Below are positions 16,908-25,049 of a DNA stretch of 64,000 nt, piece by piece. The position numbers and the translations under genes are program-made. The DNA is from CAXMST01 sp963712765. Lineage in GTDB: Bacteria; Actinomycetota; Thermoleophilia; Solirubrobacterales; 70-9. A model generated the notes under the pieces. That model worked only from the letters and a program-made list of their open reading frames with translations, did not search any database and was not told the origin of the DNA. Position 1 is the stretch's first letter, and every line of letters begins with the position of its first letter. Where the stretch lies: the NCBI GenBank assembly GCA_963712765.1, contig CAVQIX010000004.1:496001-560000 (forward strand). The letters are read 5' to 3'.

Positions 16908-18347
16908 TCAGGGTCTTTTCGGGGCGGGCTCGTCCTCGGGGGAGCTGGAGCCGGCTCCGAAGTTCGGCAAGCCGCTTCCCTCTGTGACCTGCTCGAGCTG
17001 CGTGAGGGCATCGATCCGCGCCTGCATCGCCACCGATATCGCGCTCGTATCCCCGATCAGCCAGATGTGGTTGTAGACGGCGCGGGCCGGATCCTCGGCG
17101 AATCCCGGCTTGGTGTCGAGCAGGAACCCCTGCAGCGCCCGGGGAAGCTCGGTTGCCGAATCGGTGAGGAGCAGCGGCCCGGGCTTGCCACCGGCCGCCA
17201 GCGGGGCCGCAGCCGCCGCGTCGGCGGGGCGGGAGGTGTTGGCGATCGTGAAGCCGTGGCCGGGGTCGTTGATGTTCCAGCCGAAGCTGCCGTCGACGAA
17301 CCGGGCGAAATCGATCGCGTTGACGACGGGATCCGAATCGCCGATCCGGACCGCCGGGCCGCTCACCTTGCGAAGCTCCTTGAGCGCCCTATCGCTGATC
17401 GCCTCCTCGGGCCCGAGCACGTAGACCGGGGCCTCGGGGTGGCGTTCGAGCACGTCGAGCGTCGCCCGCGGCACCTCGTCACCTGCGGCGAAGACGATCG
17501 GATCACCCGAGCGAGCGGCCCACGCGGCCGCGGGCATCGCCAGGGCCGGGTCCTCGGAGGAGACGACGAGGATGTGGTCGGGTTCGTCGCGGCCGCTGAG
17601 CCGGATCCGCTGGCGATCGATCTCCTTCGCCAGCACCGCGGGGTCGCCGGCGCTGACCTTCGACGTCACCAGGCCGTCAGGTGTCGCGACTCCGTTGATC
17701 CCGAGCAGCTGGATTCCGTCACCGCGCTTCAGTCCGGTCGGGCTCAACCCGGCCAGCGCCTCGGCGCTGAAACCCGGGATCTCGCCTTCGGAGCCAAGAA
17801 GGATCGGAGCTCCGATCGGGCTCGCCACCAGCGAGGTCGCGACCAGCGATGCCTGCCAGGAGTCCTGCGGTGCGAGGACGACCATGCGAGGCCCCCCGAC
17901 TCCACCGACGGCGGGATAGGAGGCGAGGGCTACTCCCGCCGCGACAGAGGTCGAATCGACACCCCCGACGCGGGTCGTGTTCCGCGTGGCGAAGGCCGGG
18001 AAGCCGATCTGCTCGGCGGCCTCGGGCCTGGGCGCCTCCTCGATCACGACGGTCGGCGCCACGGCCGGGAGCGAGACGCGCTGGTCCGGTTCGTCGAACA
18101 GCGCATAGCCGATACCCACGCCGGCGCCGATGGCGACGAGCAGACCCAGCCCGATCAGCAGCGGCTGCTTCGCGACCGGCCAATCGGAGCCGGCCTCACC
18201 CGGCTCGGCCGGGTCGTCGGCCTCGGGGGCTGCAAGCGGACCGGTCCTCGGAGTGGCCTCGGTCTGGGCCTCGGGCTGGGCCTCCGCATCCGCCTGCTCG
18301 CGGTGGCGCCCCAGTCGCAGACTCGGCAGCTTGAAACGTCTCGCCAT
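16908..18347 (-). CDS. membrane-anchored protein with cell-wall-binding repeats (CWB2-like)
   Basis: 479 aa from the ATG at 18347. Layout: basic/acidic cytoplasmic N-terminus (1-57), one transmembrane helix (about 58-80, LLIGLGLLVAIGAGVGIGYALF), then an extracytoplasmic region with three CWB2-type units. Their signatures are TRVGGVDSTSVAAGVALASYP with PRMVVLAPQDSW and GAPILLGSE; DHILVVSSEDPA; and GPLLLTDSATELP with HIWLIGDTSAISVAMQARID. CWB2 repeats anchor proteins to secondary cell-wall polymers in Firmicutes. The membrane anchor here is unusual, since CWB2 proteins are usually free secreted proteins. Divergent from AIM24. Confidence 0.75.
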   Translation of the reverse strand: MARRFKLPSLRLGRHREQADAEAQPEAQTEATPRTGPLAAPEADDPAEPGEAGSDWPVAKQPLLIGLGLLVAIGAGVGIGYALFDEPDQRVSLPAVAPTVVIEEAPRPEAAEQIGFPAFATRNTTRVGGVDSTSVAAGVALASYPAVGGVGGPRMVVLAPQDSWQASLVATSLVASPIGAPILLGSEGEIPGFSAEALAGLSPTGLKRGDGIQLLGINGVATPDGLVTSKVSAGDPAVLAKEIDRQRIRLSGRDEPDHILVVSSEDPALAMPAAAWAARSGDPIVFAAGDEVPRATLDVLERHPEAPVYVLGPEEAISDRALKELRKVSGPAVRIGDSDPVVNAIDFARFVDGSFGWNINDPGHGFTIANTSRPADAAAAAPLAAGGKPGPLLLTDSATELPRALQGFLLDTKPGFAEDPARAVYNHIWLIGDTSAISVAMQARIDALTQLEQVTEGSGLPNFGAGSSSPEDEPAPKRP

Positions 18348-18353
18348 CAGGTC

Positions 18354-18359
18354 AGTCTT
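18354..18359 (-). promoter_or_regulatory. weak candidate -10 box of CWB2 gene
   Basis: AAGACT on the minus strand, 6 bases before the ATG at 18347; first base departs from TAnnnT. Confidence 0.25.
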
Positions 18360-18406
18360 GCGCACAGCGCGGTCCCGGGTGCATCCCCTAGTCGCGTACC
18401 AACCTG

Positions 18407-18412
18407 TAACCT
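18407..18412 (+). promoter_or_regulatory. -10 box of AIM24 gene, short leader
   Basis: TAACCT with the ATG 16 bases further on and a CGGAG-type site between, giving a leader of about 10 nt. Confidence 0.4.
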
Positions 18413-18428
18413 GATCGACGGAGTTGAG

Positions 18429-19106
18429 ATGGCCGACATCGCGGGCACGCTGGGGCAGTTCAGAGAGGTGGAGACGGGGGAGGCCTTCACGATCCAGAAC
18501 CCGAGGTTGCTCAAGATCGAGCTCGCCGAAGCGACCGTGATGGCCAGGAACGGCGCGATGGTCGCCTACCAGGGGGACGTCAGCTTCGAGCACCAGGGCG
18601 GCGGCATGGGGCGCCTGCTGAAGAAGGCGGCCACGGGGGAGAGCCTGAGGTTGATGAAGGCGAGCGGGACCGGGGAGGTCTTTCTCGCCAACCGCGCGAT
18701 GCTCGTCCACGTGATCAATCTCAAGGATGACTCGATCACCGCCAACGGCCGAAACGTGCTCGCCTTCGAAACCGGGATCGAGTGGGACATCAAGAAGGTC
18801 AAGGGCGGCGCGGCGGGGATGCTCGCCGGCGGGCTCTTCAACGTCCACCTCGAGGGCACCGGTCAGGTCGCGCTCGTCAGCGAGGGCGAGCCGGTGCTGC
18901 TCGACGTCGCCGGGCCTCCGACCTTCGCCGATCCCCAGGCGGCGATCGCCTGGTCGGGCTCGGTGACGACGAGTCTGAAGACCGACATGCAGGCCAAGAG
19001 CCTGATCGGGATGGGCTCGGGGGAGAGCATCCAGGTCGCCTACAGCGGCCAGGGGTGGGTCCTGGTCCAGCCCTCCGAGGGCCCGCCGGTCGCTCAGGCC
19101 GGCTGA
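18429..19106 (+). CDS. AIM24 family protein
   Basis: 225 aa. A beta-rich AIM24/TIGR00266-type fold: LLKIELAEATVMARNGAMVAYQG at the N-terminus, GMGRLLKKAATGESL, GEVFLANRAMLVHVINL, and the C-terminal SLIGMGSGESIQVAYSGQGWVLVQPSE. The mitochondrial homologue AIM24 organises inner-membrane complexes; bacterial functions are not established. No signal peptide or transmembrane helix. The start is the first ATG after the promoter at 18407; longer readings into the neighbouring antisense region are not supported. Confidence 0.88.
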   Translation: MADIAGTLGQFREVETGEAFTIQNPRLLKIELAEATVMARNGAMVAYQGDVSFEHQGGGMGRLLKKAATGESLRLMKASGTGEVFLANRAMLVHVINLKDDSITANGRNVLAFETGIEWDIKKVKGGAAGMLAGGLFNVHLEGTGQVALVSEGEPVLLDVAGPPTFADPQAAIAWSGSVTTSLKTDMQAKSLIGMGSGESIQVAYSGQGWVLVQPSEGPPVAQAG

Positions 19107-19213
19107 CCGCACCCCCCCGGGAGACCTCCGCCGATATCCCAATCCGCGCCGGGAGGCGGCGCTTGCGCGATCCTTGCAATCGGGCTTGCAGCGGGCAGAG
19201 CCACGCACTTTTC

Positions 19214-19233
19214 CCTGCATATTCGCGTGCAGG
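19214..19233. other. small inverted repeat in M23 gene upstream region
   Basis: CCTGCA-TATTCGCG-TGCAGG. The surrounding interval 19107-19307 also has three CTTGCA elements (19173, 19185, 19258). No riboswitch of the c-di-AMP (ydaO) type recognised. Confidence 0.4.
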
Positions 19234-19258
19234 AGCGGAAATCTCTGTTAGTAAATGC

Positions 19259-19286
19259 TTGCAATTGAGATGCCGGGTGCTACTCT
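19259..19286 (+). promoter_or_regulatory. candidate promoter of M23 peptidase gene
   Basis: TTGCAA (19259-19264), 16-base spacer, TACTCT (19281-19286); predicted leader about 15 nt before the ATG at 19308. Confidence 0.4.
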
Positions 19287-19307
19287 GCGCCGACTCCGTC
19301 GCCCCTC

Positions 19308-20498
19308 ATGCGTTCTCCACGCCCGGACATCTCTTATGCCTTCGCGCCCTCGCGTCGTCTGCTGCTGGGCGCGCTTCTCGCCCTCGCGGCGCTGACCGTG
19401 CTCGCCGCCAGCGTCTCCGCGCCGGCCCAGGATCTCCAGGGCAAGGTCAGCGAGAAGCGCCAGGCTCTCGACAGCGCCAAGGACGAGCGCGGCGTCCTCA
19501 CTACCGAGATCAGCGCCTACAGCGACAGGATCGACAAGCTCACGGGCCAGGTCGCCGCGCTCCGCAATCGCGAGGCGAAGGTGCAGGCCGAGCTCGACGA
19601 GGCCGAGGCCCGGCTCAAGACCGAGCAGGAGAACCTCCAGATCCTCCGCGAACGCCTTGAACGCTCGGTCAAGATCCTCCGCAAGCGGCTGGTTGCGATC
19701 TACAAGAGCGAGCAGCCCGACGCGCTCACCGTCGTGCTCGAGTCCGACGGCTTCGACGCCGTGCTCGAGCAGTACGAGTACCTGGAGCGGATCCAGTCGC
19801 AGGACTCCAACATCGTCGGCCGCGTACGCGATCTGCGCGACCAGACCCGCGCGACGGTCAACCGCATCACCGAGGTGCGCGATGCGATCGCCGCCAAGCG
19901 GGCCGAGCTCGAACGGACCCGGGTCGATCTCCAGGACCGCGAGTCCCAGCTCGCCTCCGCCCGCACCGACAGCCGCCAGGCCCTCGGGGGCGTCGAGGGC
20001 CATATCGACAAGCTCGAGGGCGACATCGCCGACCTCGAGGGCCAGATCCAGGCCCAGCTCGCAGCCGCCGCGGAGGCGCAGGCGAGCAGCGCCGAGGCGC
20101 CCGGCACCCTTCCCGCCGGCCCCGTTCGCGGCGGTTCCGGCGACATGATCTGGCCGGTCAACGGCCCGGTCGTCTCCCCCTTCGGCCAGCGCTGGGGCCG
20201 GCTCCACGCCGGCATCGATATCGCGGTCCCCTCGGGGACGCCGATCCGCGCCGTCAAGAGCGGGGTGGTGGCCCTTGCCGCCCCATACGGCGGGTACGGC
20301 AACTACACCTGCATCAACCATGGCGGCGGGCTCTCCTCCTGCTACGCCCACCAATCGAGCTTTGCGATCACCTCTGGCAGCGTCTCGCAGGGCGACGTGA
20401 TCGGCTACGTAGGCTGCACGGGAAGCTGCTTCGGAGACCACCTCCACTTCGAGATCAGGGTCGGCGGCAATCCCGTCGATCCGATGGGGTACCTGTAG
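19308..20498 (+). CDS. EnvC-like murein hydrolase: coiled coil plus M23 peptidase
   Basis: 396 aa. Signal peptide at residues about 1-40, long coiled coil at about 42-250 (heptads rich in Glu/Lys/Arg/Leu), Ala-rich linker, then LytM/M23 domain at about 280-396. The Zn ligands look complete: HAGIDIAV (HxxxD) and the terminal GDHLHFE (HxH), so unlike E. coli EnvC it should be an active endopeptidase on peptide cross-bridges. In other bacteria FtsEX controls such coiled-coil hydrolases; ftsEX lies at 57 kb here. Single gene; the promoter is at 19259-19286. Confidence 0.9.
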   Translation: MRSPRPDISYAFAPSRRLLLGALLALAALTVLAASVSAPAQDLQGKVSEKRQALDSAKDERGVLTTEISAYSDRIDKLTGQVAALRNREAKVQAELDEAEARLKTEQENLQILRERLERSVKILRKRLVAIYKSEQPDALTVVLESDGFDAVLEQYEYLERIQSQDSNIVGRVRDLRDQTRATVNRITEVRDAIAAKRAELERTRVDLQDRESQLASARTDSRQALGGVEGHIDKLEGDIADLEGQIQAQLAAAAEAQASSAEAPGTLPAGPVRGGSGDMIWPVNGPVVSPFGQRWGRLHAGIDIAVPSGTPIRAVKSGVVALAAPYGGYGNYTCINHGGGLSSCYAHQSSFAITSGSVSQGDVIGYVGCTGSCFGDHLHFEIRVGGNPVDPMGYL

Positions 20499-20524
20499 GC
20501 CTCACAGCATCCCCGGTTCTGCTC

Positions 20525-20545
20525 GAGCTTCCCTGAGCGGAGCTC
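20525..20545. terminator. candidate hairpin between convergent M23 and hydrolase genes
   Basis: GAGCTTCC pairs with GGAGCTC (one bulge), loop CTGAGC. No U-tract. Weak. Confidence 0.3.
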
Positions 20546-20551
20546 GGGGCC

Positions 20552-21268
20552 TCAGAGCGAGCGCAACGCCCGCTCGATCCAGCGCAGCGCGACGCCCTGC
20601 AGTTCGGAGTCGTGCTGGACGGAGCGGTGGTGTCCGCCGGGGAGGACGATCAGCTTGCGCGGCTCGGCGGCCGCTGCGTAGAGGCGTTCGGACTCGAGGT
20701 AGGGAACGCGCTCGTCGCCGCGGGCGTGGAGGATGATCAGCGGCTTACCGGCGAGCTCGGCGACGGATTGGGCGAGGTCGTGCTCCCCGAGCCAGGCGTC
20801 GAGGGAGTCGGTGTCGGCCCGCATTTCGAGCTCGCCGCTTCGCAGCCCCCGTCGCAGTCCGTCGGCGGTGGCCGGGCAGATCGCGATCACCCCGCCGATC
20901 AGGTCGCTGCTCGCCGCCGCCGCGATCGCGAGGAAACCGCCCATGCTCGAGCCCCTGGCACAGATCCAACGCTGGTCGACACCCTCGCGGCGCGCCAGCA
21001 TCGACGCCATCCGGCCGACGTCGCTGAGCGCGGCCGGGCTCATCTCGTCCTCGCTCGCCCCGTGACCGCGCTGGTCGTAGGTCAACGCGACCCAGCCGCT
21101 GGCCGCGCACAGGCGGGCGAAATCGGCGTGGTTCTCCTTCGCCGATCCCGCCCCATGGAGGATCAACATCGCCGGCCATGGCGGCTGGGTGTCCGGTAGC
21201 CAGAGCCAGTACGGACGTCCCTCGTGCACTCCGCGCTCGTCCGGCTGCTTCGGTGTGCGCAGGCGCAT
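20552..21268 (-). CDS. alpha/beta hydrolase (dienelactone hydrolase/prolyl-oligopeptidase-like)
   Basis: 238 aa from the ATG at 21268, chosen because TACCGT lies 10 bases upstream; the GTG at 21277 abuts that box. AMLILHGAGSAKENH supplies the oxyanion region, ARGSSMGGFLA the nucleophile Ser, HARGDERVPY the acid and GGHHRS the His. The GYSMGG-like elbow and lack of a lid suggest an esterase or peptidase acting on small substrates. Convergent with M23, divergent from lysA. Confidence 0.85.
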   Translation of the reverse strand: MRLRTPKQPDERGVHEGRPYWLWLPDTQPPWPAMLILHGAGSAKENHADFARLCAASGWVALTYDQRGHGASEDEMSPAALSDVGRMASMLARREGVDQRWICARGSSMGGFLAIAAAASSDLIGGVIAICPATADGLRRGLRSGELEMRADTDSLDAWLGEHDLAQSVAELAGKPLIILHARGDERVPYLESERLYAAAAEPRKLIVLPGGHHRSVQHDSELQGVALRWIERALRSL

Positions 21269-21278
21269 CCTCGCCACG

Positions 21279-21284
21279 ACGGTA
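21279..21284 (-). promoter_or_regulatory. -10 box of alpha/beta hydrolase gene
   Basis: TACCGT on the minus strand, 10 bases before the ATG at 21268; decides the start. Confidence 0.4.
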
Positions 21285-21331
21285 GCCGACGTGGGTGCGC
21301 GAGCGCGTGAGGGCCTGTGAGAATGGCGGCA

Positions 21332-22654
21332 ATGAGCGAGACCCAGACAGCGGCCGGGCCCGACGGCGACCGCCGGATTGACCCGATCGCGGCCTCGCCG
21401 GTCTACCCGGCCGGGAGCAGGATCAACGAGGCCGGCCGTCTCGAGGTCGGCGGCTGCGATGTCGCCGAGCTCGCTCGCGAGTACGGGACCCCCGCCTATA
21501 TCTATTGCCCGGACGACATCAGGGCGCGAGCGCAGGCCTACATCAGCGCCTTCGCCTCACGCTGCGACGACTTCGAGGTCCTGTTCGCGAGCAAGGCGGC
21601 TCCGGTGACCGCGATCTACGCGCTCTGTCGCGACGCCGGCCTCTCCGTCGACGTCGCCTCCGGCGGCGAGCTGCACATGGCGCTCGGCGCCGGGTTCGAT
21701 CCGGGCCGGATCTACATGCACGGCAACAACAAGAGCGAGGCGGAGCTCAGCTACGCCTTCGAGTCGGGCGTCGCCTGCGTGGTGCTCGATTCCCTGGATG
21801 AGATCCACCGGGCCGACCGGCTCGCGCCGGGTCCGCAGCGAGTCCTGATCCGGCTCACGCCGGGAATCAAGCCCTCGACACACAGCTACGTCCAGACCGG
21901 CCAGCTCGACTCGAAGTTCGGCTTCGGCCTCGCGGACGGCCTCGCCGAGCGGGCGGTCGCGGCGATCCAGTCCTCGCGCAACCTGGAGCTGGTCGGGCTC
22001 CATGCCCACATCGGGTCCCAGATCTTCGAGCTCGAGCCCTACGTCAAGGCGATCGAGGTGCTGGCCGACTTCGCGCGGGATCTGGAGCCCGAGATCATCA
22101 ACGTCGGCGGTGGGCTCGGCATCGCCTACCTGGCAAGTGACGAGCCGCCCAAGATCGAGCGCTATGTCGAGGTCAAGGTCGAGGGGATCAGGCGGCTGTT
22201 CGACCCGTTGCCGCGAATCCTGATCGAGCCCGGCCGCTCCCTGGTGGGCAACGCGGGCCTGACCCTCTACACGGTCGGGACCGTCAAGGAGATCCCGGGC
22301 GTCCGTACCTACGTGGCCGTTGACGGCGGCATGTCCGACAACCTGCGCCCGATGCTCTACGACTCGCGCTACGAGGCACTGATCGCCAACAGGGCCGCGG
22401 CGGTACCCGACCGCGAGGCGACGATCGCCGGCATGCACTGCGAGTCCGGCGATGTGCTGGTTCGCGACGTGATGCTCGCCGACCCCGCCCCCGGCGATCT
22501 GATTGTCACCCCCGCGACAGGAGCCTATGGTCATGCGATGGCGAACAACTACAACGGCGTCCCGCGCCCGCCGGTGGTCTTCTGCAGCGGCGGCAGCGCC
22601 GAGGTCGTCGTCCGTCGCGAGAGCTGGGAGGACCTGGTGAGTCGCGATGTCTGA
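21332..22654 (+). CDS. lysA: diaminopimelate decarboxylase
   Basis: 440 aa, fold-type III PLP enzyme; last step of lysine synthesis. PLP Lys in VLFASKAAPVTAIY, SGGELHMAL, HGNNKSEAEL, the glycine loop NVGGGLGIAY, and the C-terminal CESGDVL and GAYGHAMANNYNG. Start at the third candidate (MSETQ), since GAGAAT ends 7 bases before it; a GTG at 21317 would begin inside that box. First gene of lysA-hom-thrC, overlapping hom by 8 bases. Grouping lysA with the threonine genes puts both branches from aspartate semialdehyde under one promoter. Confidence 0.95.
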   Translation: MSETQTAAGPDGDRRIDPIAASPVYPAGSRINEAGRLEVGGCDVAELAREYGTPAYIYCPDDIRARAQAYISAFASRCDDFEVLFASKAAPVTAIYALCRDAGLSVDVASGGELHMALGAGFDPGRIYMHGNNKSEAELSYAFESGVACVVLDSLDEIHRADRLAPGPQRVLIRLTPGIKPSTHSYVQTGQLDSKFGFGLADGLAERAVAAIQSSRNLELVGLHAHIGSQIFELEPYVKAIEVLADFARDLEPEIINVGGGLGIAYLASDEPPKIERYVEVKVEGIRRLFDPLPRILIEPGRSLVGNAGLTLYTVGTVKEIPGVRTYVAVDGGMSDNLRPMLYDSRYEALIANRAAAVPDREATIAGMHCESGDVLVRDVMLADPAPGDLIVTPATGAYGHAMANNYNGVPRPPVVFCSGGSAEVVVRRESWEDLVSRDV

Positions 22655-23885
22655 GCGCGGGGAAGGGGCTGCGGCCCAGATCGGCCTGCTCGGGCGCGGA
22701 ACCGTCGGTGGTGCCTTCGCCGAGCTGCTCGCCGAGCGCGCCGGCGCGATCGAGCTGGCGGCGGGCCGGCGGGCCGAGATCTCCGGCGTGCTGCGGCGCG
22801 AGCAGGGTGACTTCGAGGGGATCCTCGCCGACTCGGATCTGATCGTCGAGCTGATCGGCGGCATCGAGCCGGCGCGCAGGTACGTGCTCGCCGCGTTGCA
22901 GGCCGGAAAGCCGGTGGTCACCGCCAACAAGCAGCTGGTCGCCCAACACGGCGATGAGCTGTTCGAGGCGGCGCGCGCATCGGGGGTCCAGCTCCGCTTC
23001 GAGGCCGCGGTCGCCGGTGCGATCCCGGTGATCCGGGTCGTCCAGGAGAGCCTCGGGGCGCTCGAGATCGAGCGGGTCTCGGGGATCGTCAACGGGACGA
23101 CCAACTTCATCCTCAGCGAGATGGCCGCCTCGGGCGCCGACTACGGCGAGGCCCTCGCCCGCGCTCAGGAGCTCGGCTACGCGGAGGCCGACCCGGCCGA
23201 GGACGTCAGCGGCGCCGATGCGGCGGCGAAGATGGCGATCCTCGCCAGGCTCGTCTTCGATACCGCGGTTGATCTCTCCGATGTCTCCTACAAAGGCATC
23301 GAGGACCTACGACCCGAGGACATCGCCTACGCGAAGGAGCTCGGGCTGACCCTGAAGCTGCTCGGCGTCGCCGAGCGCCACGAGGAGGCGATCAGCGTCC
23401 GCGTCTTCCCCTGCTTCCTGTACCGCGGGCATCCGTTGGCCCCGGTCGAGGGCGCCTTCAACGCGGTCACCGTCGAGGCGCCCTCGATCACCGAGATCAC
23501 GATGTCGGGGCCCGGGGCCGGCGGCATCGAGACCGCTTCGGCCGTGCTCGGCGACGTCGTCTCCATCCTGGCGGGTGAGGCGCCGGTCCACGCCCCGGGG
23601 GAGACGCTGGAGGTCCGACGCGATCTCGAGTCCTCCTACTACCTGCATCTGGAGGTCGCCGACCGCCCCGGCGTGCTCGCCTCGGTCGCCGACGTGCTCG
23701 GGCGCAACGGGCTTTCGGTCAAGAGCGTCGTCCAGCGCGGGCTCGGGGCGGAGGCGCGGCTGGTGATGGTCGTTCACCGCGCCCCCGAATCGCAGTTCAA
23801 CCGCGCCGTCGGGGAGATCTCAGAGCTCGAATTCATGCGCTCGGCGCCGCGGGCGATCCGGGTGATCGAGAAGGAGTACCTGTAG
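22647..23885 (+). CDS. hom: homoserine dehydrogenase
   Basis: 412 aa. NAD(P)-binding GLLGRGTVGGAFAELL at the N-terminus, ANKQLVAQHGDELF, catalytic-region SGIVNGTTNFILSEM with EADPAEDVSGADAAAKMAIL, and a C-terminal ACT domain (about 330-412: YLHLEVADRPGVLASVADVLGR) that normally mediates threonine feedback. Reduces aspartate semialdehyde to homoserine. Overlaps lysA by 8 bases and is followed by thrC after 29; no thrB is adjacent. Confidence 0.95.
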   Translation: MSERGEGAAAQIGLLGRGTVGGAFAELLAERAGAIELAAGRRAEISGVLRREQGDFEGILADSDLIVELIGGIEPARRYVLAALQAGKPVVTANKQLVAQHGDELFEAARASGVQLRFEAAVAGAIPVIRVVQESLGALEIERVSGIVNGTTNFILSEMAASGADYGEALARAQELGYAEADPAEDVSGADAAAKMAILARLVFDTAVDLSDVSYKGIEDLRPEDIAYAKELGLTLKLLGVAERHEEAISVRVFPCFLYRGHPLAPVEGAFNAVTVEAPSITEITMSGPGAGGIETASAVLGDVVSILAGEAPVHAPGETLEVRRDLESSYYLHLEVADRPGVLASVADVLGRNGLSVKSVVQRGLGAEARLVMVVHRAPESQFNRAVGEISELEFMRSAPRAIRVIEKEYL

Positions 23886-23914
23886 GTCGTCGCCTTGATC
23901 CGCGACCGAAGCCC

Positions 23915-24955
23915 ATGCCGCAGCCGCTGATCGACCGATACCGAGACCGCCTTCCCGCTGAGCTCGGAGACACAGTCGTCTCGCTTGGGGAGGGGTCGAC
24001 CCCGCTGGTTCCCGCGCCCCGCCTCAGCGAGCGGATCGGCACCGAGGCCTACATCAAGTTCGAGGGGGCGAACCCGACCGGCTCCTTCAAGGACCGGGGC
24101 ATGACGGTCGCCGTCTCACGCGCGGTCGCCTCGGGCGCCGAAGCCGTGATCTGCGCATCGACGGGGAACACGGCGGCCAGCGCCGCGGCCTACGCGGCTC
24201 GCGCCGGACTCCGCGGCGCGGTGATCGTTCCCGAGGGCAAGATCGCGATCGGCAAGCTCGCCCAGGCGTTGATCCACGGCGCCCGTGTGATCGCCCTGCG
24301 GGGCAACTTCGACGATGCCCTGCGGATCGTTCGCGAGCTCGCCGCCCACCACCCAATCGAGCTCGTCAACTCGGTCAACCCCTACCGGATCGAGGGTCAG
24401 AAGACGGCGGCCTTCGAGGTCTGCGATGAGCTCGGCGGCGCACCCGACGCGCTCGCGATCCCGGTCGGCAACGCCGGCAACGTCACCGCCTGGAGAAAGG
24501 GATTCGACGAGTACGGGACCGCCCCGATCCTCTACGGCTTCCAGGCCGAAGGGGCAGCGCCGCTGGTGCTGGGGGAGCCGGTGGCGGCCCCCGAGACGAT
24601 CGCCTCCGCAATCCGGATCGGCAATCCGGCGCGCTGGGAGGAGGCGATGGAGGCCTTCACCTCCTCGCGTGGCCGTGTCGCCGCTGTCAGCGACGAGCAG
24701 ATCCTCGATGCCTACCGTTTCGTGGCGGCTGAGGAGGGGGTCTTCTGCGAGCCTGCGTCCGCCGCGTCGGTGGCCGGCCTGCTCGTCCACGGTCTGCCCG
24801 TCACGGAGGGGAGCTCGCCGCCGGGCAGCGTGGTCTGCGTGCTCACCGGACATGGTCTCAAGGACCCTGACACCGCGCTCGGTAAGGCGCCCGCGGTGAT
24901 CGGTGCGGAGGCATCAACGGCCGCGGTCGAACGCCTTGTCTTCGACTCCGATTGA
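23915..24955 (+). CDS. thrC: threonine synthase
   Basis: 346 aa, fold-type II PLP enzyme of the short actinobacterial class. VSLGEGSTPLVPAPRL at the N-terminus, PLP Lys in GANPTGSFKDRGMTVAV, STGNTAASAAAYAARAG, and the phosphate-binding IPVGNAGNVTAW. Converts O-phosphohomoserine to threonine. Last gene of the lysA-hom-thrC operon. Its TGA stop lies inside the -35 hexamer of the next unit. Confidence 0.95.
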   Translation: MPQPLIDRYRDRLPAELGDTVVSLGEGSTPLVPAPRLSERIGTEAYIKFEGANPTGSFKDRGMTVAVSRAVASGAEAVICASTGNTAASAAAYAARAGLRGAVIVPEGKIAIGKLAQALIHGARVIALRGNFDDALRIVRELAAHHPIELVNSVNPYRIEGQKTAAFEVCDELGGAPDALAIPVGNAGNVTAWRKGFDEYGTAPILYGFQAEGAAPLVLGEPVAAPETIASAIRIGNPARWEEAMEAFTSSRGRVAAVSDEQILDAYRFVAAEEGVFCEPASAASVAGLLVHGLPVTEGSSPPGSVVCVLTGHGLKDPDTALGKAPAVIGAEASTAAVERLVFDSD

Positions 24956-24981
24956 CCCGCTGTCCGCCGAGGGCCTAGCAT
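24952..24981 (+). promoter_or_regulatory. promoter of GAF-GGDEF gene
   Basis: TTGACC (24952-24957), 18-base spacer, TAGCAT (24976-24981). The -35 contains the thrC stop codon. Predicted leader about 60 nt. Confidence 0.55.
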
Positions 24982-25049
24982 TCGGGCCGCGCTCCGCAGA
25001 GGCAGATGCTCCTCTGGATCCCCCGGGAACGCACCAGGACCGGGCGACG

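Noticed and set aside
19107..19307. c-di-AMP (ydaO) riboswitch before the M23 peptidase gene
   Set aside because: None of the conserved ydaO core sequence is visible and the predicted leader is only about 15 nt.
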